Assembly: GCA_964613095.1 (NCBI GenBank)
Contig: CAZTFX010000030.1
Span: forward strand, 1-25,436
Reading direction: 5' to 3'
Source: RGIG4576 sp964613095
GTDB taxonomy: Bacteria > Bacteroidota > Bacteroidia > Bacteroidales > Muribaculaceae
DNA: 25,436 bases
The notes under the pieces are model-generated. The model ran no database searches and was not told the origin of the DNA. It saw nothing but the letters and a program-made list of their open reading frames with translations. Of the stretch, positions 1 through 7,248 are shown piece after piece (the first letter of the stretch is position 1; the number at the start of each line of letters is the position of its first letter). Position numbers and translations under genes: made by a program.

Positions 1-39
1 CAAATATACAAATAATACACTGATTAACAATGGATTAAT

Positions 40-756
40 TTATAGAACCTCCCAAAAATAATAACCTGACCAAGGCGCAAACACCACACAATTGGTGCGC
101 TCATAAGATTGGAATCGCACACCATCTACAATTCCTACAACACGGTATTTTATTTCTTCATAACCTTTTGGATAAAAAGCATTCTTACCTATTATATTTT
201 CTCCGGGATAAAACAAGTCTGCGTAACTTTTTGATACAATTATATCGTTAGCCGCATAACTCATCTTTGACAGCTCCTCTACAGATGGACTTCCTTCCAC
301 CGATTTTATACCGTATGTTTCAAAATAATTCATACCGGGTACAAACATTAGTTGGATACATTTTGTGATATACAAGCTATCCTTAACCTTATCACCCGAA
401 CAGAACTGATTACTGCTCCCTCCCTTATCATTTATATATCCCCAAGGGACAGCTGTGGCTTTTTCCACTTGCGGCAACAACTTGATTTTATTATACAGAA
501 ACAACGCATCATCCACTCTTGATGTTGAATCCCATCGCTCTTTATCAAATTTTGGAGACTTTTCGTCGTAAGCTTTAAATGATACCACACACAATCTGTC
601 AGAATCATAGCCAAGTGGCAAACTACTATCAAATACCGATACTGCCACCTTATCAACCAACACAAATGTCACTATCGTTACTATTATAAGTTCAACGGCA
701 AGCAAGCTGTTGCGTTTGCGACGGTTCCACAAATTTTTAAATATCAATTTCCACAT
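40..756 (-). CDS. FtsX/MacB-type ABC permease, apparently C-terminally truncated
   Basis: The 238-residue product starts with a basic stretch and one membrane segment (about residues 17-35). A periplasmic domain of the MacB_PCD kind follows (SLPLGYDSDRLCVV near residue 45, then VVGIVDGVRF near 207). Two-permease exporters of Bacteroidota normally continue for roughly 170 more residues into a C-terminal FtsX domain with three membrane segments. Here a TAA follows residue 238. Past that stop the same frame stays open to the window edge and reads hydrophobic (INPLLISV), while the other two minus-strand frames close quickly. It may be a nonsense-truncated gene or a naturally short half-permease. 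The start lies 7 bp after the stop of the upstream permease, so the two are co-transcribed. The family call is firm; whether the gene works is not. Confidence 0.72.
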   Translation of the reverse strand: MWKLIFKNLWNRRKRNSLLAVELIIVTIVTFVLVDKVAVSVFDSSLPLGYDSDRLCVVSFKAYDEKSPKFDKERWDSTSRVDDALFLYNKIKLLPQVEKATAVPWGYINDKGGSSNQFCSGDKVKDSLYITKCIQLMFVPGMNYFETYGIKSVEGSPSVEELSKMSYAANDIIVSKSYADLFYPGENIIGKNAFYPKGYEEIKYRVVGIVDGVRFQSYERTNCVVFAPWSGYYFWEVL

Positions 757-763
757 AATTTTA

Positions 764-2056
764 TCATTTTTTCAAATTCAAAGAATCAACAATAGGACGT
801 CGCAACGACCGCCAAGCCGGAATCAAGGCACTCAGAAAGTTGAGAACCACACACACTAAGAAAGAGAAGATGAACACCACCGGAGAGAACAACATCTCGG
901 CTGAAATACGCACATTTCCCATCGAATTACCTCCCATATCGAGCAATGTAAATACCCATTCACGACACAAAAACAGTACAACGCAGGTAATCACCAATCC
1001 GATAGCACCACCTACTATTGTAAGAAAGAAATTTTCCCATAACATCTGACTGAGTAATGTACCACGAGTAGCTCCAAACGACTTACGCACGCCAAGTTCG
1101 TGCATTCTGCGCTCCATACGTCCTGTGATCATGCCACTCAGGTTCAATGCAGGGACAAACAGAAGAACGATAAAAATTAGTCCAAAAGTTTCGATGAAAT
1201 CTTTCAAGGTAAACTTTTTCTTACCTTCATTCACAATTTTCTCCATAGTGGAGATAGGATAATGTAAAAACTCCACTCGAAATTCCCCTTCTGAAATCGA
1301 TGCATTATGTTTGCGCTCTATTTCTTTCACTTCGGCTTTCAAAGCCTCAGCCTGCTCTGCATCTTTACATAACATCTTTATGGTGAAACTTCCTACCGCA
1401 GGACAACTATGCTTTTTCTTTTCCTTAACACAAGTGTAAGGAATCAACAATTGTGCATAACTTTCACTCATGATTTTGCTCGGTTCTTCAAACACTCCAC
1501 ACACAGTATATTCCATGTTATTGATCCACACGTTCTTGCCTACAACTCCGATATCAGAACCAAACAACTGCGATGCAACATTGTCTGAGATTACCGCCGA
1601 TTTGATACCGCTTTCAAAGTCAGACTCCGAAAATGGCTTTCCCTCAATAAATTTATATGAAAAAATTTTAAAAAAAGCGCAGTCCACAGCCTTACCGGAG
1701 AAATTGAACACATTGTCTCCGATATCACTTGTCACCTCATAACCCAAAAACGATCCGGCAGACTCTGCCGATACTACTTCGACATTCTTCAACGGATATA
1801 TCCAATCCTTAATAGCCTGGAGCGACAATCCTCTACCAGATGTCATACTATTTCCATTGGAAAACGTCAGATTTTCTATATAATAGGTTCTATCCCTATT
1901 GTATTCGGGATAAAGCGGTGCTACTTTCACCCAAAGCAATACCGCCATAATGGTGGTGGAGGCTATCGCTATCGCTGTTCCAAAGATATATATCCATGTA
2001 AACAGCTTATTTTGTTTCATAAGCTCTAAAGCCTGCCTAAAATACAATTTCAACAT
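764..2056 (-). CDS. FtsX/MacB-type ABC transporter permease
   Basis: This complete 430-residue permease has a membrane segment at about residues 20-42, a large periplasmic MacB_PCD-like domain (about 45-285), and a C-terminal FtsX domain with membrane segments near 288-310, 340-364 and 391-414. The conserved cytoplasmic FtsX stretch MERRMHELGVRKSFGAT lies at about 314-330. By family knowledge such proteins use mechanotransmission to couple cytoplasmic ATP hydrolysis to periplasmic adaptor movement, exporting peptides, lipids or drugs rather than passing substrate through the membrane. It lies 20 bp after the adaptor gene and 7 bp before the second permease. No ATP-binding subunit is visible; I infer it lies beyond the left edge. 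The substrate is unknown. Confidence 0.9.
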   Translation of the reverse strand: MLKLYFRQALELMKQNKLFTWIYIFGTAIAIASTTIMAVLLWVKVAPLYPEYNRDRTYYIENLTFSNGNSMTSGRGLSLQAIKDWIYPLKNVEVVSAESAGSFLGYEVTSDIGDNVFNFSGKAVDCAFFKIFSYKFIEGKPFSESDFESGIKSAVISDNVASQLFGSDIGVVGKNVWINNMEYTVCGVFEEPSKIMSESYAQLLIPYTCVKEKKKHSCPAVGSFTIKMLCKDAEQAEALKAEVKEIERKHNASISEGEFRVEFLHYPISTMEKIVNEGKKKFTLKDFIETFGLIFIVLLFVPALNLSGMITGRMERRMHELGVRKSFGATRGTLLSQMLWENFFLTIVGGAIGLVITCVVLFLCREWVFTLLDMGGNSMGNVRISAEMLFSPVVFIFSFLVCVVLNFLSALIPAWRSLRRPIVDSLNLKK

Positions 2057-2076
2057 AATTTATTCTATTTGTTTGA

Positions 2077-3318
2077 TTAATCGATTTTCAATTTTTCTCC
2101 CCTGAACTCACTCATATCACTTACTACAACTTCTTCGCCAAGTTCAAGACCACTCACAACCTCGATATACTCATAGTTGCTCATACCAAGTTCCACCTTT
2201 CGATACACAAGTTCATCACCACTACGCACATATAGCATATATATCCCCGGCTCCTTAAAAAATGAGCCGTTCTTTATACGCCTCACATTCTTGCTCACTC
2301 CATCCGACACATATACATCTGCCCTCAAACCCGAACGGAACCGCTCATCAGCATCAATATCAAGTTGCACCGAGAAGCCGGTCATTCCATTCTTTGCTGT
2401 TGGTTCCACATTGCTCACCACACCTGTATATTCAATGTTATTTACTCGCACACGAGCGGGATTGCCCACCTTCACTCTGTTTGCATACATCTCGGCAATC
2501 TCTCCATCAATTTTAAAGTGTTTCAAGTCGGCTATTATAGCTACTTGACTGCCTTGCGCTACTTGCGAGCCAACTTGATTAGAAATAAATGTGAGTGTAG
2601 CTTGATAGGGAGAACGTATCTGTGCATCATTAAGCATACGACGCATTTCAGCAAGTTCCTTGTTTAACATCGACAGTTCAAGTTCTTTCATTTGATAACT
2701 CGCCTCACGCACACGCTTCTCGTTGTCACACTGCGTGCGTAACTGTTCAAGCTCAAGTTTTTTTGACTTGCAAGAAAAATCGGCTTCACGCACCTTGTCG
2801 GTAGTGCCACTTCCTATGCTGTCGAGATATTGCTCATTACGAAGTTCCATCTCAAGGCGATTATAACTCATTTCGGCAACCTTTATACGCATTTGTAAAT
2901 CACTCAAGTAAGTGCGATTGTTCATTCTATTCTGCTCAAGTTCGAGTTTTTTCATCTCTGCTTTATCAACAAGCTTATCGTAATCGGTCTGTGCCGACTG
3001 CAAATCAAGTTTCAATAAAGGCGCACCTTGTTCCACCTCATCTCCTGCCTTGCAATACACCTCAACAATGCGTGAACTGATAGGTGACGTTATCACTTGC
3101 TCAAATGCGGGCATCAGTTTTCCCGAACCGTTCACAGTGGCATCTACATCCCCGATTTCTACTGTACAAAATTCCAAATCCTTGGCTTTTACAGTATCTT
3201 GCATAAAAACAATGGCACTTATTATCACTGCAACTACAATAACGACTGTAGTCAAGTACTTGGCAATCGTCTTGCGATGCTCTTTTTGCCTGATCTCTTT
3301 AGGTATTTCTCTATCCAT
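2077..3318 (-). CDS. HlyD/MacA-family periplasmic adaptor (membrane fusion protein)
   Basis: From the ATG at 3318 the protein has 413 residues: a short basic cytoplasmic N-terminus beginning MDREIPKEIRQKEHRK, one membrane anchor (about 20-40), a split lipoyl/barrel-sandwich domain (VNGSGKLMPAFEQVITSPIS early, AQIRSPYQATLTF later), a long charged coiled-coil hairpin between them, and C-terminal beta-barrel segments ending GLELGEEVVVSDMSEF. This is the adaptor that bridges an inner-membrane ABC exporter to a TolC-like channel. The open frame extends 18 codons upstream to a GTG, but the family's usual MDRE-type start at 3318 is preferred. It is the first gene of the cluster and sits immediately behind the terminator at 3400-3433. 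I found no convincing TAnnTTTG box directly upstream. Confidence 0.9.
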   Translation of the reverse strand: MDREIPKEIRQKEHRKTIAKYLTTVVIVVAVIISAIVFMQDTVKAKDLEFCTVEIGDVDATVNGSGKLMPAFEQVITSPISSRIVEVYCKAGDEVEQGAPLLKLDLQSAQTDYDKLVDKAEMKKLELEQNRMNNRTYLSDLQMRIKVAEMSYNRLEMELRNEQYLDSIGSGTTDKVREADFSCKSKKLELEQLRTQCDNEKRVREASYQMKELELSMLNKELAEMRRMLNDAQIRSPYQATLTFISNQVGSQVAQGSQVAIIADLKHFKIDGEIAEMYANRVKVGNPARVRVNNIEYTGVVSNVEPTAKNGMTGFSVQLDIDADERFRSGLRADVYVSDGVSKNVRRIKNGSFFKEPGIYMLYVRSGDELVYRKVELGMSNYEYIEVVSGLELGEEVVVSDMSEFRGEKLKID

Positions 3319-3399
3319 TACAAATAAATTTACATTTATGCCCATATTATTTGCAATCACTGTGCCAAACACATAACTACCTGATAATCAACCGTTCTC

Positions 3400-3433
3400 A
3401 AAACAAACAGAGTGTCCGTTTCCGAACACTCTG
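3400..3433 (-). terminator. Rho-independent terminator of the first AAA ATPase gene
   Basis: An 8-bp perfect stem (CAGAGTGT at 3408-3415 pairing with ACACTCTG at 3426-3433) closes a 10-nt loop. On the minus strand it is followed by TTTGTTTTGAG. It lies 25 bp after the ATPase stop codon and separates that gene from the exporter operon. Confidence 0.8.
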
Positions 3434-3457
3434 TATCACTCTCAATCAACTCCCCAT

Positions 3458-4903
3458 TTACGCAAACAAGTCATCTAATACCACTTGGCATTGAACTTTA
3501 TCACTATATTTATTTTGTTTTATACCAAATGTTGTAAGCATTGTAAGTATAACAGATTTTTTCGTACCAGATTCTTCAATCAGTGCATCTATCTTATTAT
3601 TTAATTTTTGCTCATAATCTTTATTAATTTCAAATTCATCTTTCGAGAATTTAATTTCACACACATTGATAGTGGCATCTTTACGGTCTATTAACAAATC
3701 AATTTGTGCTCCACTTTTCACTTTAGTGCTTTTCCATGAACACGCAAGCGTCTGTACTCCTGATATACCAAGTGCATTCTTAACTTGTGGTAAATGATTT
3801 AAACACAACATCTCAAAAGCAACACCACTCCAAGCGTGATAAGTAGGAGAATTCATCGAAGTAGTCCAAAAAAGCTCGTCTTGATATTTATTATTCTTGA
3901 TAAACTGGAAATAGAATAGAGTATAAAAATCTATCAATTGATACAATGTATCTCTTTTTTGTCGTTTATCTTCCGCTAATCCATAATTACCAAATGGCTC
4001 ATAGAATCGAATAAATCCACAATATTCCAATTCATCAAGAACTGTACTAAAAGCTCCATTATTGGTTAACTTTGTAATTTTCAAGATTTCTTGACGAGTT
4101 AATCCCTTACCTTTTGTAGCTAATGCAGTCACTACATCTATATGTGCATCGGCTTTTTTATACAAAGCATGATATAAGTCTCTAAATTCATACTTAAGTT
4201 CGGCATTACTTGCAAAAAACAATTGATCGATATTTTGTGCCAAACTCTTTGATTTATCAAGTTTAGAAAGATAATAGGGGATTCCACCCATTACCATATA
4301 ACATTCAGCTATCTGTTTGCGAGAGAAAGCAAATCCATAAGTCTTAAAATAATCTTCGCATTCTGCCAGAGTAAAAGGTTCCACAAGAATATGATGTGTC
4401 AATCTATTATGCAGACCTCCTCTACTATGTATCAGATTATTTATCATCCACGATGTAGCCGAACCACACACTATCAACTTTATATCATTGCGAAGAACTG
4501 CCCAACTATTCCAGAAATTTTCAAGAGCCGGAATAAACCCCGATTTTGCAGTATCCAGCCAAGGCAATTCATCTATAAAAATCACTTTCCTACCTTCAGG
4601 TAAAGTTTCAAGATATTGCGACAATTCATAAAAGGCTATTATCCAATTCTTAAATATCTTTGGACAATCTTCCTTCATAACTTTATTCAAAGCTATTGAA
4701 AAGTTTATCAACTGCTCGCTTTTTTTAGCATTATGAACACCTGTAACAAAAAACGAAAAATTATCATTCACCACATTTCTAATAAGAAATGTTTTACCTA
4801 CTCTTCGTCTCCCATACACAGCCACAAATTCCGATTTATCCGAATCAATGTAACTTCTTAAGGCTTTTAATTCCTTCTTTCGTCCTATTAATTGCTGCAT
4901 CAT
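3458..4903 (-). CDS. AAA ATPase with C-terminal DUF234/PD-(D/E)XK-like domain (ATPase 1)
   Basis: Read from the ATG at 4903 (481 residues; an adjacent ATG at 4900 is equally possible). Walker A GRRRVGKT is at 31-38 and Walker B VIFIDELPW is at 107-115. A winged-helix-like middle (EILKITKLTNNGAFSTVLDEL) follows. The C-terminal nuclease-like motif has D402 in AQIDLLIDR and E416-x-K418 in CEIKF. This matches the expanded archaeal/Bacteroidota ATPase family with a DUF234 tail. The biochemical role of the family is poorly defined; proposals include mobile-element or defence functions. The longer open frame begins at a TTG inside the promoter -7 box, so it is rejected. The gene is monocistronic, with its own promoter and terminator. 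A paralogue-like gene of the same architecture lies at 13997-15322. Confidence 0.88.
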   Translation of the reverse strand: MMQQLIGRKKELKALRSYIDSDKSEFVAVYGRRRVGKTFLIRNVVNDNFSFFVTGVHNAKKSEQLINFSIALNKVMKEDCPKIFKNWIIAFYELSQYLETLPEGRKVIFIDELPWLDTAKSGFIPALENFWNSWAVLRNDIKLIVCGSATSWMINNLIHSRGGLHNRLTHHILVEPFTLAECEDYFKTYGFAFSRKQIAECYMVMGGIPYYLSKLDKSKSLAQNIDQLFFASNAELKYEFRDLYHALYKKADAHIDVVTALATKGKGLTRQEILKITKLTNNGAFSTVLDELEYCGFIRFYEPFGNYGLAEDKRQKRDTLYQLIDFYTLFYFQFIKNNKYQDELFWTTSMNSPTYHAWSGVAFEMLCLNHLPQVKNALGISGVQTLACSWKSTKVKSGAQIDLLIDRKDATINVCEIKFSKDEFEINKDYEQKLNNKIDALIEESGTKKSVILTMLTTFGIKQNKYSDKVQCQVVLDDLFA

Positions 4904-4904
4904 A

Positions 4905-5008
4905 ACCACAAATAATTTGCGCAAATATACTTTTTTTACCCAATTTACGCAAATTACCCCACAATAATCTGCGTAAACAGACTTTTTTTACCCAATTTAC
5001 GCAAGTTA
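4905..5008 (-). repeat. 52-bp imperfect tandem duplication covering the ATPase 1 promoter
   Basis: A 28-bp block beginning ACTTTTTTTACCCAATTT on the plus strand occurs at 4929-4956 and at 4981-5008 with one mismatch, at a period of 52 bp. Weaker similarity extends through the rest of each unit. Both units contain arms of the form GCGTAAA and TTTACGC or TTTGCGC. The distal unit looks like a decayed copy of the promoter, with its -7 box changed to TCTGTTTA. Confidence 0.8.
4922..4953 (-). promoter_or_regulatory. Promoter of ATPase 1 (TTTG-N20-TATATTTG)
   Basis: On the minus strand a TTTG (4950-4953) is followed after 20 nt by TATATTTG (4922-4929), matching the Bacteroidota -33/-7 pattern. The -7 box overlaps the palindrome TTTGCGCAAA. 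The predicted transcript would start only about 10-15 nt before the ATG at 4903. Confidence 0.6.
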
Positions 5009-5025
5009 TCTACCACTTAGAACAC

Positions 5026-5060
5026 AACTCCTAACTCCTAATTCCCAACTCCTAACTGAA
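5026..5060. repeat. AACTCCT heptad repeat across a stop codon
   Basis: Five consecutive heptads on the plus strand read AACTCCT, AACTCCT, AATTCCC, AACTCCT and AACTGAA. On the minus strand the TTAGGAG form supplies the TAG stop (5052-5054) of the flavodoxin-ferredoxin gene. A second array of the same unit lies at 6158-6192. Confidence 0.75.
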
Positions 5061-5813
5061 ATAGTATCTTCCTTTCTTTTGGGTAGCATGGGCATACTCT
5101 ATGGCTCGCACCGGACAACGATGTATGCACGCAAGGCACATGGCACAATCACCATGCCATTGAGGGGTGCGATTTTCATTCAGCGAGATATTTTTCATCG
5201 GGCAACTCTTCACACACACTCCGCAATGAGTACATTTTCCTGAATCGACAACAAATTTTTTGTCACTCATGCTATATCGGCTGAACCAAGGATATATCAC
5301 ACGTGATTTCAACCATGCAAATGCCCCCTCCACCACATCTGTCTCGTGACACCGTCCGGAAATACGTTTTGAGATATATTCTACTCTCTCAATAGCTTTA
5401 TGTTTCTTCTGCTCTTCAAGTTCTTTGTTATCTACATCAAATCCCGGGAAAAGGATATAATTATTGGGCATTTGCACTGAGTAAGCGGCACACCCCTTCA
5501 TCTCTCCAAGAGCCTTTTGCCATATCTTCACCGACAGCCCCACATCGTCACCACAAGTGGTTACCATATAGACGAAAGTATCTTCGGAATATCCGTTTAT
5601 CACCATTCGTTTGATGAAATCCACCATCACAGGAGCCGGTCCCCACGAATAAGTAGGAAAGACAAAACCTATCATCTCACCCTCGCCAAGCGAATAGGCA
5701 AATTCTCCCGAAGCAAATGCTTCGGAAATAGCAATAAGTCTGTCATTCAACAGCACCGATAGTTGTTCTGCCACCCAACGGCTGTTCCCCGTTCCCGAAA
5801 AATAAAATATCAT
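5052..5813 (-). CDS. EFR1-type flavodoxin-like protein with two 4Fe-4S clusters
   Basis: The 253-residue protein begins with a flavodoxin-like FMN-binding loop (SGTGNSRW at 6-13; TYSWGPAP at 54-61). It ends with a bacterial two-cluster ferredoxin module: C194-x2-C-x2-C-x3-C204-P and C223-x2-C-x2-C-x3-C233-P. EFR1-family (EFR1 ferrodoxin) proteins are presumed electron carriers that pair flavin and iron-sulfur centres; the partner is unknown. No signal peptide is visible, so it is probably cytoplasmic. The gene stands alone, with a TATATTTG box and twin inverted-repeat elements upstream. An AGGAG lies about 17 nt before the start. Its stop codon falls inside a heptad repeat. Family assignment is strong; substrate and regulation are inferred. 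Confidence 0.9.
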   Translation of the reverse strand: MIFYFSGTGNSRWVAEQLSVLLNDRLIAISEAFASGEFAYSLGEGEMIGFVFPTYSWGPAPVMVDFIKRMVINGYSEDTFVYMVTTCGDDVGLSVKIWQKALGEMKGCAAYSVQMPNNYILFPGFDVDNKELEEQKKHKAIERVEYISKRISGRCHETDVVEGAFAWLKSRVIYPWFSRYSMSDKKFVVDSGKCTHCGVCVKSCPMKNISLNENRTPQWHGDCAMCLACIHRCPVRAIEYAHATQKKGRYYFS

Positions 5814-5876
5814 ATAGTCATGTGTTATAACTCCTAAAAAAGTGGAAATCGATTACCCTATAATCAATATCATCAA

Positions 5877-5884
5877 CAAATATA
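5877..5884 (-). promoter_or_regulatory. Predicted -7 box of the flavodoxin-ferredoxin gene
   Basis: TATATTTG on the minus strand matches TAnnTTTG and lies 63 bp before the ATG at 5813. No clear TTTG stands at the -33 position. That space is occupied by the first of two inverted-repeat elements, which fits an activator- or repressor-controlled promoter. Confidence 0.45.
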
Positions 5885-5888
5885 GCAA

Positions 5889-5945
5889 TTTTGCTCTCTT
5901 TGTGAGCATTTTTTTCGATTTTTTGCTCTCTTTGTGAGCATTTTT
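5889..5945. repeat. Twin GCTC-N7-GAGC elements, 32 bp apart
   Basis: Two near-identical 25-bp copies (5889-5913 and 5921-5945) each contain GCTCTCTTTGTGAGC, flanked by T runs. Each is an inverted repeat with GCTC and GAGC arms. The 32-bp period is close to three helical turns. They sit directly upstream of the predicted -7 box at 5877-5884, a typical operator position. They could alternatively be leftovers of the decayed gene next to them. Confidence 0.7.
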
Positions 5946-5972
5946 AAAAGTAGCACCTTTCCAGTTGCATAA

Positions 5973-6104
5973 GATTTTGAGGACACACCATTATTATGGA
6001 AATTAGGTCGTAAAGTGAGTTACCTTATTGAGCCGGTATTAATTGCTGAGAACGACAAAAGCCCTCTATACACGGATATTCTAAAAACAGGAATTTTAAT
6101 TTGA
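5973..6104 (+). pseudogene. 3' remnant of a MNT-type nucleotidyltransferase gene
   Basis: The plus-strand frame from 5973 to the TGA at 6104 reads DFEDTPLLWKLGRKV, then LIEPVLIAENDKSPLYTDIL, then KTGILI. This matches, from memory, the C-terminus of small nucleotidyltransferase-domain proteins of Bacteroidales (pattern: LLWKLRRKV, then IEPVL, then GFL, then I.KTGI). The frame is closed immediately upstream by TAA at 5970-5972, and the N-terminal GSYAKG and D-x-D catalytic region is absent. It therefore appears to be a decayed gene of which only the last 43 codons survive. MNT proteins often pair with HEPN toxins, but no partner is visible here. Confidence 0.65.
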
Positions 6105-6145
6105 AAAACGTAATAGGCTGTGCGAACGATTCACACAGCCTATTA
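6100..6145 (-). terminator. Rho-independent terminator after the DUF2027-Smr gene
   Basis: A perfect 12-bp stem (TAATAGGCTGTG at 6111-6122 with CACAGCCTATTA at 6134-6145) closes an 11-nt loop. On the minus strand it is followed by CGTTTTTC. It lies about 40 bp beyond the stop at 6184. Its T tract overlaps the end of the nucleotidyltransferase remnant. Confidence 0.85.
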
Positions 6146-6157
6146 TACTAACTTCCC

Positions 6158-6192
6158 AACGCCTCACTTCTCACTCCTAATTCCTAACTCCT
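6158..6192. repeat. Second AACTCCT heptad array across a stop codon
   Basis: Heptads on the plus strand read AACGCCT, CACTTCT, CACTCCT, AATTCCT and AACTCCT. The minus-strand TAG stop (6184-6186) of the DUF2027-Smr gene lies at a heptad junction, in the same register as in the array at 5026-5060. Confidence 0.7.
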
Positions 6193-7236
6193 AATTGTAA
6201 TAAGTGTTGCTCCGAAGCCGTATTCGCGGAAACTTGCGTCTTGAGCTTCGCAACGCGGATATTTGCGTTTCAGCTCGTCAAGCAAAGTCTTGCGAAGCAC
6301 CCCTTCGCCCTTACCGTGAATAAACACTATCTTTGCCCCTTTACGCTTGATATTTTCGTTCATCACTCGACGAAACTCATCGAGTTGCACTTCTAGCATA
6401 TCTTTATTAGAAAGTCCTGCCGTGGTGTCAAGCAGCGCGTTTATATGTAAATCACATTCTACGATTTCATTACTTTTCGGTTGTTTTTTTACCTGCTGAC
6501 GTTGTGGACGGTCTTGGGCACGTTTTTCCTTCATGGCACGTTCAAGATCGGCACTGCTAACGGTAATCATGCGAACCGGACGGTCATTCTTTACTATATC
6601 AAGTGCAATCACCGGAGTATCGAAATATTCGTTGTCGTGAAAACAGTGCATTTTGTAGAATTTAGTGGTATCAAGGCGATGTTCCACAAGTGCAGGATTC
6701 TTCAGTTTGAACCCCTTATCCTTCTTAAATGCCACATATTGAATAGCAACACGATCCATTTGAGTAAGTAACGAATGGTCAAACTCCTCAATATGAACCT
6801 GAATATTTGGCTCCACCACATCATGATAACGCATAACCCATTCACTATCGTTATCACTCTTAGTCAGATAAGTGAAATACAGATAATAATTGCTATCATT
6901 TACCAGATAAGCGTCATAGGTAGTAGTGTTAAGGTGCTTAATCTCACGAGGCTCGTAGGCAAGCACAATGTTAAGCACATCACCCTCATCGGTTTCCACC
7001 ACCGGCACCGGCTTAGGTGCCTCAATAATTACTTCTTTCGATGGTAATGAAGCAATCGGTTTGTCGTAGGCAGTAGGCTTGGGCTTAGACGATTCCACCA
7101 CCACACATTCACGAAGAAAAGCCGGCTGTTCAAAACCATCTTCATCTTCCACGTATGCCATATTTTCCACTATTCTTGTTATGCGTCCTCCCCCCATTTG
7201 GTTAAGGAAACGCACTATATCATTTACTTGTGCCAT
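6184..7236 (-). CDS. DUF2027 and Smr domain protein
   Basis: The 350-residue protein has an N-terminal KOW/Tudor-like strip (VNDIVRFLNQMGGGRITRI, residues 4-22), a DUF2027 beta-rich middle (about 85-230), a charged linker (232-255) and a C-terminal Smr domain. The Smr domain carries DLH at 262-264, the HGKGEGVLR signature at 307-315 and GATLI at 342-346. Smr domains are nuclease or nucleic-acid-binding modules best known from MutS2. This protein lacks any MutS ATPase, so it should not be called mutS2. The usual DLHG is DLHI here. It starts 12 bp after the ansA stop and is probably co-transcribed with it. The architecture is common in Bacteroidota, but its cellular role is not established; DNA or RNA processing is an inference. 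Confidence 0.88.
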   Translation of the reverse strand: MAQVNDIVRFLNQMGGGRITRIVENMAYVEDEDGFEQPAFLRECVVVESSKPKPTAYDKPIASLPSKEVIIEAPKPVPVVETDEGDVLNIVLAYEPREIKHLNTTTYDAYLVNDSNYYLYFTYLTKSDNDSEWVMRYHDVVEPNIQVHIEEFDHSLLTQMDRVAIQYVAFKKDKGFKLKNPALVEHRLDTTKFYKMHCFHDNEYFDTPVIALDIVKNDRPVRMITVSSADLERAMKEKRAQDRPQRQQVKKQPKSNEIVECDLHINALLDTTAGLSNKDMLEVQLDEFRRVMNENIKRKGAKIVFIHGKGEGVLRKTLLDELKRKYPRCEAQDASFREYGFGATLITIRS

Positions 7237-7248
7237 AATCGTTTGTTT

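Noticed and set aside
840..1049. Plus-strand ORFs inside the minus-strand genes, such as this one
   Set aside because: They are opposite-strand shadows of well-supported genes, with unnatural composition and no domain features.
4929..5008. CRISPR-like repeat-spacer pair
   Set aside because: Only two units, with similarity also in the 'spacer', lying on a promoter; no cas genes. A tandem promoter duplication explains it.
5889..5945. Minimal CRISPR or transposon inverted ends
   Set aside because: Two copies in direct orientation only 7 bp apart; no cargo, transposase or further copies. Operator-like reading is simpler.
6184..7236. Annotation as mutS2
   Set aside because: The Smr domain is present, but there is no MutS core or ABC-type ATPase; the length and DUF2027 region define a different protein.
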